Positions 7,837 to 14,808 of a stretch of DNA of 24,347 nucleotides are shown in pieces. The notes under the pieces were generated by a model. It was not told the DNA's origin, searched no databases, and worked only from the letters and a program-made list of their open reading frames with translations. A program made the translations under genes and the position numbers. The stretch is from Deltaproteobacteria bacterium UBA2385 (GTDB lineage Bacteria; Myxococcota_A; UBA796; UBA2385): assembly GCA_002343455.1 (NCBI GenBank), contig DDSR01000387.1, positions 10,161 to 34,507 of the forward strand. Direction: 5' to 3'. The number at the start of each line of letters is the position of its first letter. The stretch's first letter is position 1.

Positions 7837-8843
7837 TAGAAGCGAAGCTCGAGGGTGCCGCTGTAGGTCACGCCTCGGGTGGGGTGGATGTCCTCGATGG
7901 GGAAGAACTGCAGGTCTTCTCCCACCACCGGCACGCTCACCCCCAGGTCGATGTCGAAGCCGCGGGTCAGGTTCAGGACCACCCCGGCGGGGACATCGAG
8001 CATGAAGCCCGAGGACTCGTTGATGGGCTCGAGGTTCCGTCCGGGGAACCACCCGTCGGTGGTGGTGCCCACCTTGAAGTCCTGGCGGTGCCGGGCATCG
8101 ACCCCGCCATGGAGGGCCGCCGGGCCGAGCTGAACCATCAGGTCCACCGCCGCGCGGGTGATGTCACCCGGCTTGATCCGGCCGGCGAACTGGTTGTTGG
8201 TCGTCTCGATGGCCCACATGGTCACGCCGCTGAACCGGCGCGTGTAGGACAGGTCCGCCGTCAGAGCCAGGGGACCGAACTGCTGCTTGAACGCGCTGCC
8301 GGCCGAGAGATCGGGGGTGCCGGTGCTGACCACGAAGGCGTTGAAGGTCGAGGGCCCGCCGATGTAGCTGCCGGGCGACTCGTTGCCGGCGGGGGCCTTG
8401 TAGGCGGTGTAGACGATCCAGCTGGCCATCGGGGCCATGCCGCGGAAGGGCTCGACCTTCCAGCCGAAGGACGGGTCGCCGATGCCGAACTGGGTGAGGT
8501 CCGCCCCGGTCTCGTCGTTGGTCAGGCTCTGGTAGTGGAAGGGCAGCTTCATCCAGAGCTCGGCCCGGCGGGTCACGCCGTACCGCACGTGCAGCCGCTC
8601 GGTGGTGTGCAGGAAGCGGGCGTTCTCCCACTCCTGAGCCTCGCCCTCGCTGTCCCAGTAGCCCTTGGCGGACTTCACATCGGCGCCGAAGCCCCACTCG
8701 ACCCACCCCTTCCCGATGACCAGCCCGCGCTCGTACTCTCGTGCCGGCAGGGGGTCTCGCATCGTCTTGACCTGGAACCCCTCGGCGTGCGCGTCGCCCG
8801 CGCAGAGCGCGAGGACCAGCGACGTCAGTGCGGTCGTCAGCAT
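7836..8843 (-). CDS. outer-membrane beta-barrel protein
   Basis: The 335-residue protein begins with a signal peptide (cleavage likely after AHA, residue ~20). It continues with alternating hydrophobic/aromatic strands and ends in LELRF, a terminal phenylalanine typical of BAM-inserted barrels. The size and strand pattern are reminiscent of the MetA-pathway/transporter-like porin group (PF13557), but that assignment is only a resemblance. The start has a good Shine-Dalgarno (AGGA about 7 bases upstream of ATG). It is the first gene of the minus-strand envelope operon, and its TAA overlaps the next ATG by one base. A porin or channel partner for the following peptidase/barrel protein is plausible. 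Confidence 0.85.
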   Translation of the reverse strand: MLTTALTSLVLALCAGDAHAEGFQVKTMRDPLPAREYERGLVIGKGWVEWGFGADVKSAKGYWDSEGEAQEWENARFLHTTERLHVRYGVTRRAELWMKLPFHYQSLTNDETGADLTQFGIGDPSFGWKVEPFRGMAPMASWIVYTAYKAPAGNESPGSYIGGPSTFNAFVVSTGTPDLSAGSAFKQQFGPLALTADLSYTRRFSGVTMWAIETTNNQFAGRIKPGDITRAAVDLMVQLGPAALHGGVDARHRQDFKVGTTTDGWFPGRNLEPINESSGFMLDVPAGVVLNLTRGFDIDLGVSVPVVGEDLQFFPIEDIHPTRGVTYSGTLELRF

Positions 8844-9168
8844 CGGTCTTCCTGGACCGGGCCCCGCTCTTCAGGCGGCGGGGATCCCTGGCGTGGGGAG
8901 GTGGAGGGAGGAGGAGGGCTGTTCACATCCACGCCGGCCACGCGAGCGCGCCATTGGGAAGGGCCGGGTTCTATACCACGGCCCCCCCTGCGGCAAGACG
9001 AGTTCGGGCGCCTCGGGCCCGGTGGCTCTCTCGTCCGGGCTCCGCTCGTCAGGGTCACCCGATGTTCACAGCCGCCGGCGGCCTCCCGAGGCGACGGCCG
9101 GTTAGCGGCGCGCCTCGCTCAGCCCCGGCCCCCCTCCCGCCTGGCCCCTGACGCTCGGAGTCCGCTCG
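8844..9168. promoter_or_regulatory. divergent control region between two envelope operons
   Basis: These 325 bases hold no convincing gene and must carry promoters for both flanking operons. Visible elements are: a purine-rich G tract on the plus strand (8894-8918); the inverted repeat GGGCCG/CGGCCC (8961-8966 and 8979-8984) around the only AT-rich patch; a 12-bp palindrome GCCGCCGGCGGC (9071-9082); and a small GCCTC/GAGGC hairpin just after it. The plus-strand operon start has GGAG 8 bases before ATG 9169. No clear plus-strand promoter was found. Confidence 0.6.
8968..8996 (-). promoter_or_regulatory. candidate promoter of the minus-strand envelope operon
   Basis: On the minus strand TTGCCG (8996-8991) is separated by 17 bases from TAGAAC (8973-8968), each four of six matches to sigma70 consensus. 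An overlapping TATAGA (8975-8970) has a 15-base spacer. The predicted leader is about 115-120 bases. The -10 lies inside the GGGCCG/CGGCCC inverted repeat, which could act as an operator. Confidence 0.3.
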
Positions 9169-10833
9169 ATGCCCCGTTCTCTCTCCAGCCGGACCGCGGC
9201 CGCTCTGCTCCTGACGGCCTGCGGGGTGGTCCCGACCACCTTCCAGTCCGACGCCCCCGACATCGCCGGGCAAGACGTGCGGTTGACCATCCTGCACACC
9301 AGCGACATCCACAGCCGCCTGCTGCCCTACGACTTCGACCCCAGCTTCACCGACAACCAGCTCGGCCTGGCCGACGGGCTCGGCAGCTACGGGGGTATCG
9401 CCCGGATCGGCCACATCCTGAAGCGGGAGCGAGAGAAGGCCGGCCGCGTGCTGCACCTCGACAGCGGAGACTGCTTCCAGGGCGCCATCATCTTCAACGA
9501 GTACGCCGGCGAGGCCGAGATGCGGCTGCTCTCGGAGGTTGGGCTCAACGCCGCCGTGGTCGGCAACCACGAGTTCGACGCCGGGGCAGCCACCCTGGCC
9601 GAGCAGTACTCCGCCTGGGGGACCTTCGACCTGCTCGCCGCGAACTACGACTTCGAAGGGGCCGATCTTCCCTGGGCGACCGGGCTGGAGACGATGGTCC
9701 CCCCCAGCACGACCTACCACCTCGACGGGCTGAAGGTGGCCGTCATCGGCATGGCCAACATCAGCTCGCTCAACAGCATCTACGACCAGTCCAACAGCCT
9801 GGGCGTGCGGGTCCTGGAGCCCATCGACGTCCTGCCCCGCGAGATCAGCAAGCTGCGCTCCAACGGCGCCGACATCGTCATCGTCGTCAGCCATATGGGC
9901 CTGGACGACGACCAGGAGATGGCGCGGACGATCCCCGGCATCGACATCGTCATCGGCGGCCACCACCACGTCGCCATCGACCCGCCGCTGGTGGTCACCA
10001 ACGAGGAGACCGGCCGACGCGTCCCGGTCGTGCACTCCGGCGCCTTCGCCAAGTTCATCGGCAGGCTCGACGTGGTCATCCGCGACGGCGAGGTCCTGAC
10101 CCACGACTACAACCTCTTCGCGGTCGACGCGACGGTCCCAGACGATCCGCACATCCTCGACATCATCGAGGAGTACGAGCGCGAGATCGACACCCGCTAC
10201 AACACCGACCAGTTCATCGGCTACGCCTGCCCCGAGACGATGGACCTCGACCTGAGCTGCGAGAAGCTGACCCGCTACGGGATGGACGGCGGCGACAGCA
10301 TGCTCGGCAACTTCGCGGCCGAGGCCATGCGGGCCTTCCCCGGCGTCGAGACCGAGATCGCCCTGACCAACACCCTGGGCATCCGCGCCGACATCCCGGC
10401 CGGAGACATCACCCTGGACGACATGTTCAACGCGATGCCCTTCGACAACACCATCGCCACCATGCTGCTCTCGGGCGCCGAGGTGCAGGAGCTGCTGGAC
10501 TACGTCAGCTACCGCAGCACCGAGCGAGGCTGTGCCAGCCAGGCCCAGGTCGCCGGAATCCGCTTCGACATGGTCTGCGACCCCGACGACCCCCACGCCG
10601 CCAACATCGAGATCAACGGCGAGCCCCTGCTGCTGGACAGCGTCTACGAGCTGGCGACCAACGACTACATCGCCAAGGGCGGCTCGGGCTTCGCAGTGCT
10701 CGAGCGCAACACTACCAAGACCTTCACCGACATCGCCGTCCGGGACGTGGTGATCGCCGAGATCATCAAGGTCCAGACGCTGCCGCAAGAGGGCATCGCG
10801 GTCGAAGATGGCCGCATCAACACGGTGTACTGA
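9169..10833 (+). CDS. UshA-type 5'-nucleotidase / metallophosphoesterase lipoprotein
   Basis: The 554-residue protein has a lipoprotein signal (LLLTAC, Cys18). It carries the full calcineurin-like metallophosphoesterase motif set: D46-I-H48, G100-D101, G132-NHE (Asn133-His134), H242 in VSHMG, and GGHHH (His265-267). Residues ~355-530 form a 5'-nucleotidase C-terminal domain, including the adenine-stacking-type segment ATNDYIAKGGSGF. Family members hydrolyse nucleoside monophosphates, UDP-sugars or cyclic nucleotides outside the cytoplasm. The length matches UshA/5'-nucleotidases. It is first in a plus-strand operon, one base ahead of the next gene (TGA then A then ATG). The lipid anchor and barrel neighbours suggest phosphate or nucleoside scavenging from extracellular nucleotides. 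The exact substrate cannot be read. Confidence 0.94.
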   Translation: MPRSLSSRTAAALLLTACGVVPTTFQSDAPDIAGQDVRLTILHTSDIHSRLLPYDFDPSFTDNQLGLADGLGSYGGIARIGHILKREREKAGRVLHLDSGDCFQGAIIFNEYAGEAEMRLLSEVGLNAAVVGNHEFDAGAATLAEQYSAWGTFDLLAANYDFEGADLPWATGLETMVPPSTTYHLDGLKVAVIGMANISSLNSIYDQSNSLGVRVLEPIDVLPREISKLRSNGADIVIVVSHMGLDDDQEMARTIPGIDIVIGGHHHVAIDPPLVVTNEETGRRVPVVHSGAFAKFIGRLDVVIRDGEVLTHDYNLFAVDATVPDDPHILDIIEEYEREIDTRYNTDQFIGYACPETMDLDLSCEKLTRYGMDGGDSMLGNFAAEAMRAFPGVETEIALTNTLGIRADIPAGDITLDDMFNAMPFDNTIATMLLSGAEVQELLDYVSYRSTERGCASQAQVAGIRFDMVCDPDDPHAANIEINGEPLLLDSVYELATNDYIAKGGSGFAVLERNTTKTFTDIAVRDVVIAEIIKVQTLPQEGIAVEDGRINTVY

Positions 10834-10834
10834 A

Positions 10835-12094
10835 ATGAACTCCCGAATCCTGCCCCTCCTCCTAGCGCTGGGCTGCACCTCGACCTCCAGCACGCCGCGG
10901 GTCGAGCCGACCAGCATCGTCGTGACCCTGGAGGGCGAGACGGCCAGCGCCGAGAGCCCCCTCCCCTTCCCGCGCCTCGCCACCAGCCAGCGCATCTCCG
11001 TGCAGACCTTCGACAAGGACGGTCAGCCTTACCCCTTCGACGGCGACCTCACGCTGCGGGTCCGCCCCGGCAAGCTCGAGCAGAGCCAGTGGATCACCCT
11101 CGCCGACGGCCAGTGGGAGGGCGACGTCGCCTTTCGGGCCTCCTACGGCCCGACCCGGATCTGGGCCGGCGACGAGGGGGACAAGGACAGCAGCACCGAG
11201 CGGGTCGCCAGCTACGCGACCGGGGTCTCCGAGGCCATTCACTACGCCTTCCCGACCATCCGGGAGATGAACGAGGTCGACGATCACGAGATCAACAACC
11301 TCTCCGGCGAGTTCGCCGAGCTGCGCGTCTCCGACCGCAACGTCGTGGTGACCGAGATCGGGACCAACGGCTTCTGGGTCACCGACGTCGACGACGAGCC
11401 GGGGACCTGGAACAGCCTCTACGTCTACAGCTTCAGCAAGCCGCAAGGCCTGTGGGAGGGCGCCCGCCTGACCGTGCTGACGGGCAACACGCAGGAGTAC
11501 CTGGCGACCACCCAGATCAGCTTCCCGGTGTACCTGCCCGAAGAGGACACCGTCCTGCCGGTCCCCGACGCCATCGAGCTCGATGGCTCCAGCACCTGCG
11601 ACAACAACCTGATGGAGGGCATGGAGTCGGCCCTGGTCACGGTGCTGGACGCCCGCGTCCCCTCGGACTTCACCAGCGGCTCCGAGGACTGGTCCGACTA
11701 CCTCGAATACGGCCAGTGGCCCCTGGAGATCGGCGACGGCGGCTGTCCGGTCTACGCCGACAGCACCACCGTTCCCGGCTTCGACCCCACCGAGCAGGCC
11801 GGCCAGGAGATCGGCCAGGTGACTGGCTTGCTGCGCGAGATCTGGGGCAAGTGGATCATCACGGCGCGCAGCGACACCGACCTCGGCGGCGGGGGCTTCG
11901 AAGAGGACCGCCGACCCGACCCCGGCCACTCCCGGCCCCCCTCGGGGGTGGGGCACGCCATCGCCCGCCACAAGCCGGGCACCGAGCCCGCCCGCCCCTA
12001 CGAGCCTCAACTCCCCCTTCGCGGTCGACCCTCTCTCGACCACGCCCACACCCACACCCCTGCCGCCCCTGGCGCCCCCGCGGAATCCCGATGA
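10835..12094 (+). CDS. lipoprotein with OB-fold-like region
   Basis: The 419-residue protein starts at ATG 10835, directly after the nucleotidase stop, with a short lipoprotein signal (LALGC, Cys14). Residues ~160-350 (VVVTEIGTNGFWVTDVDD...SLYVYSFSKP...GARLTVLTGNTQEY...TQISFP...WIITARS) resemble the OB-fold module that accompanies secreted nucleases. No nuclease catalytic motif is seen, so it may bind nucleic acid or another polymer. The last ~70 residues switch to a Pro/Arg/His-rich sequence with weaker third-position GC. This could be a natural tail or the result of a frameshift. The stop overlaps the next ATG (ATGA), which supports the annotated frame. Confidence 0.8.
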   Translation: MNSRILPLLLALGCTSTSSTPRVEPTSIVVTLEGETASAESPLPFPRLATSQRISVQTFDKDGQPYPFDGDLTLRVRPGKLEQSQWITLADGQWEGDVAFRASYGPTRIWAGDEGDKDSSTERVASYATGVSEAIHYAFPTIREMNEVDDHEINNLSGEFAELRVSDRNVVVTEIGTNGFWVTDVDDEPGTWNSLYVYSFSKPQGLWEGARLTVLTGNTQEYLATTQISFPVYLPEEDTVLPVPDAIELDGSSTCDNNLMEGMESALVTVLDARVPSDFTSGSEDWSDYLEYGQWPLEIGDGGCPVYADSTTVPGFDPTEQAGQEIGQVTGLLREIWGKWIITARSDTDLGGGGFEEDRRPDPGHSRPPSGVGHAIARHKPGTEPARPYEPQLPLRGRPSLDHAHTHTPAAPGAPAESR

Positions 12095-13563
12095 CCAGCC
12101 TGCTCGCCCTGCTCTGCACCGCCATGCCCGCCTCGGCCGGCGACTTCGTCGACGTCTGGATCAGCACCGCCTTCGAGGACACCAACGTCCTGGCCGGGCC
12201 GGAGGTCGAGAGCCCCTCAGCCAACTTCGTCCAGCGCGGCAACGACGCCTTCTTCGAGAACTACGAGAGCCGCACCACCGACGACATCAGCCGGGCCCAG
12301 CTCGTGCTGTACCGCCGCGACGACAGCTTCTTCAAGGGCTGGTGGACCGAGGCCGCCTTCGTCCTGCGGATGACGCCCTACCTCAACCCGGACCGGACCT
12401 CTCCAGACACCAACATCGAGGACGACGGCAGCTACGTCCGCCTCGTCCGCGACCTGCCCGGCGACGACCACACCTTCTCCATCACCGGCTACGCCGTCGA
12501 CAGCGATCGGTTCCGCCTCGGCTACTCCTACGACCTCTCCTGGGGCGGCCGCGAGATGTTCATCAAGCAGGTCGGAGCCGCCCCGGGCGCGCGCCTGCAG
12601 TGGGAGCGCCAGGGCAGCTACGCCTTCGTCGGCGCCAAGACCGCCATCATGGACGGCATCGACCGCACCGAGGCCACCGACGCCTCCCTCAACACGACCT
12701 TCTACGGCCTGCTCGCCGGCGGCGGCGCCCAGGTCGGCGACCTCTTCAAGGCCGAGCTCAGCCTGGGCTCCTTCCAGCAGGGCCAGCTCGACAACGTCGA
12801 CACCGACAGCGAGCTGTACGGCGACACCATCACCGCGCTGGGCATGGCCGGTCAGCTCTCCTTCCGCACCCGGGCCGACCTGAACTTCATCCAGTCCGGC
12901 GAGCTGCGGCTGTACCGCAACGAGCCCGAGTCCGCCCGCGACTCGTACCTCAGCCACCGCAAGCTGGACGGCACCGGCGTGCTGGTCCAGGCCGAGATGA
13001 ACCGCCTCAGCCACAACCTGCTCGACGCCGACGCCACCAACTCGACCGTGATCGAGAACGGCTACGCCGGGGACCTGCAGTCCCTGCTGGTCAGCGGGAC
13101 GACCGTGGTCGGCGTGGACCTGGTCTACAAGGACCTGCGCTACATCGTCTTCAACGTGCCCGGCCTGATCAGCCAGGAGTCGATCGGGGACGGCTACGAG
13201 ACGACCCCCCAGCTCTACGGGCGGCTGCGCTTCGAGCACTGGTTCGAGAAGGCCCACCTCACCCCGGGCCTGGGCATCGGCATGATGCAGCCGGCGACCT
13301 ACACGACCAGCGACGGAAAGACCGTCGTGCAGATCTCCGAGCGAGACAGCGAGCAGATCCCCGACAACCAGCAGCCCACGGCGATCCTCTCCGGCATCGC
13401 CGGGGTGCAGGTCGACCTGTCGAAGTCGATGGTGGCGATCGGCGAGGTGCTCTACACCCTCAACAACAACCGCTCCAACATGGACGACGGAGTCCGGGTC
13501 CTGGCGCCCGCGAACGAGCGCAACGAGCTGGGCTTCAACCTGATCATGCGCGCCCGGTTCTAG
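12091..13563 (+). CDS. outer-membrane beta-barrel protein
   Basis: The 490-residue protein has a short exported-type N-terminus (cleavage likely after AMPASA, residue ~16) that unusually lacks a basic residue. The body is made of alternating strands rich in Tyr, Phe and Gly, and the C-terminus is MRARF, ending in phenylalanine as barrels do. ATG 12091 overlaps the preceding stop by four bases, with GGAA five bases upstream; no other start in this frame is near. I do not recognise a family. As third gene of the nucleotidase operon it could be a porin importing the nucleoside or phosphate released outside. Confidence 0.84.
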   Translation: MTSLLALLCTAMPASAGDFVDVWISTAFEDTNVLAGPEVESPSANFVQRGNDAFFENYESRTTDDISRAQLVLYRRDDSFFKGWWTEAAFVLRMTPYLNPDRTSPDTNIEDDGSYVRLVRDLPGDDHTFSITGYAVDSDRFRLGYSYDLSWGGREMFIKQVGAAPGARLQWERQGSYAFVGAKTAIMDGIDRTEATDASLNTTFYGLLAGGGAQVGDLFKAELSLGSFQQGQLDNVDTDSELYGDTITALGMAGQLSFRTRADLNFIQSGELRLYRNEPESARDSYLSHRKLDGTGVLVQAEMNRLSHNLLDADATNSTVIENGYAGDLQSLLVSGTTVVGVDLVYKDLRYIVFNVPGLISQESIGDGYETTPQLYGRLRFEHWFEKAHLTPGLGIGMMQPATYTTSDGKTVVQISERDSEQIPDNQQPTAILSGIAGVQVDLSKSMVAIGEVLYTLNNNRSNMDDGVRVLAPANERNELGFNLIMRARF

Positions 13564-13578
13564 GCGCTTCTCAGCGCC
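13563..13578. terminator. stop-codon palindrome at a convergent junction
   Basis: GGCGCT (13563-13568), loop TCTC, AGCGCC (13573-13578) is a perfect 6-bp hairpin. It takes in the last base of the barrel gene's TAG and most of the opposing methyltransferase TGA (13571-13573). There is no T run on either side, so termination would not be classically intrinsic. It could stop or stabilise both converging transcripts. Confidence 0.4.
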
Positions 13579-14620
13579 GAGTACCCAGGGCCCGGAAGGT
13601 CTCGTTGTTGCGGACGCGGCGGCTGACCTTCAGGTCGGCGTAGCCGGCCTCCATCAGCCAGACCTCCAGCTCCTCGCCGGTGAACCAGTGCCGGACGGGG
13701 ATGCGCAGGCGGTCGTAGACATCGGCGACCACGACGTCGAAGGGCCACTGGTGGTGGTCGTGGACCGGCAGGTGGCTGACCACCGGGCCGGCCACCGGGA
13801 CCTTGCCCAGCACCCGGTAGGGGGTGTGGCTGAAGACCCGCAGCCCCCGGGCGATCCAGGTCGAGACCCGCATCAGCTCGGCCGAATCGAGGTTGGTGGT
13901 CATCCCGCGCAGGGCGTTGCTGATGTGCCGGGTGAGGCCTTGCCGGGCGCCGTAGACCCAGAGGGCCACCCGCCCGCCCGGGATCACCAGGGTCCCCAGC
14001 GAGCGAAAGGCATCGCGAGGCTGGTCGAGGTGGTGAAGCAGCCCGAAGCAGTAGGCGAGGTCGAAGCTCGACTCCCGAAAGGGCGGGTGAAAGATGTCGC
14101 CTTGGACGACATGCACCCGGGACAAGCGCTCGCAGTTGCGGGCGGTCGACTCGACCGCGTCGGAGCTGTTGTCGAAGGCCACCACCTCCGCGCCGTAGCG
14201 GGCGGTGAGCAGGGCGTGGCGCCCGAACCCGCAGCCCGCGTCCAGCACCAGCTTGCCGAGGAAGTCGTCGGGCTGGAGAGGATCGGCGAGGTCGCGGAAG
14301 TTCTCCTCCCAGGCCGGCTCCAGGGGGTCGATCTCGGTCAGCCGGTGGCCCGAGTCGGGGCCCTCCAGCGCACCGGGAGGCAACATCCGCGGGATGCCGC
14401 CCCGGATCGGGTAGACCGCCCCGCAGCCGACGCAGTGCAGCGAGCCCTCCATCACCTCCTGCTCGGAGCGGTTGGCGAGGTCCACCCCCGGCAGGTCGAT
14501 GTCGTCCACCCCCAGCTGCCCCACGAGCAGGGCCCGGCTGCGGGTCTGGGTCGTGTGCAGCTGCAGCTCCGCGCCCCGGCAGGCGGGGCAGGCCAACAGC
14601 TCGAGCAGTCGGTACTTCAC
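13571..14620 (-). CDS. Trm112-like zinc ribbon fused to class I SAM methyltransferase
   Basis: The 349-residue protein starts at GTG 14620 behind GGAGG four bases upstream; the frame stays open further upstream but would run into korA's promoter. Residues 1-80 are a Trm112p-like zinc ribbon (YRLLELLACPAC, Cys11/Cys14; LHCVGC, Cys63/Cys66; IRGGIPRML). Residues ~120-250 are a Methyltransf_11-type Rossmann domain with motif I LDAGCGFG (~126-133), Asp at AFDNS, and SSFDLAYCFGLLHHL. The C-terminal part carries RHWFTGEELEVWLMEAGY, common in such enzymes. The methyl acceptor is unknown; small-molecule, lipid or glycan substrates are typical for this architecture. It faces the envelope operon and is divergent from korA. 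Confidence 0.92.
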   Translation of the reverse strand: MKYRLLELLACPACRGAELQLHTTQTRSRALLVGQLGVDDIDLPGVDLANRSEQEVMEGSLHCVGCGAVYPIRGGIPRMLPPGALEGPDSGHRLTEIDPLEPAWEENFRDLADPLQPDDFLGKLVLDAGCGFGRHALLTARYGAEVVAFDNSSDAVESTARNCERLSRVHVVQGDIFHPPFRESSFDLAYCFGLLHHLDQPRDAFRSLGTLVIPGGRVALWVYGARQGLTRHISNALRGMTTNLDSAELMRVSTWIARGLRVFSHTPYRVLGKVPVAGPVVSHLPVHDHHQWPFDVVVADVYDRLRIPVRHWFTGEELEVWLMEAGYADLKVSRRVRNNETFRALGTRR

Positions 14621-14808
14621 GGGACCTCCACCCGCGCTCCTTATCTCCTCGCTCGGCGCGAGGTGGCGGACCTGCGCGTTTGGGGGACCTGTGTTATTGC
14701 ACACGCCTTGTCGGTCTGACCGCTCCGAGGACCCATCGAAACGTCGAGAGCCCCCGAAGACCCACCGGACCACGTTTTCGTCACGAGCCTTCATCAAAGG
14801 ACACCGCC
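14621..14808. promoter_or_regulatory. divergent intergenic region, methyltransferase / korA
   Basis: These 188 bases separate divergent starts. AAAGGA (14796-14801) is a good Shine-Dalgarno 7 bases before the korA ATG. GTGT-N6-ACAC (14691-14704) is a small inverted repeat in the most AT-rich patch. No clear sigma70 hexamer pair was found on either strand. Confidence 0.45.

Noticed and set aside
4423..7839. 1138-codon plus-strand open frame opposite the peptidase/barrel gene
   Set aside because: High third-position GC keeps the antisense frame open. The real product has a signal peptide, HEFAH motif and barrel on the minus strand.
7837..8052. 72-codon upstream extension of the peptidase/barrel gene
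   Set aside because: It overlaps the barrel gene in another frame and would bury the signal peptide.
14690..14703. TGTG-N6-CACA as a CRP-type site before korA
   Set aside because: The half-sites are separated by six instead of eight bases and the A/T of TGTGA/TCACA is missing; kept only as an inverted repeat.
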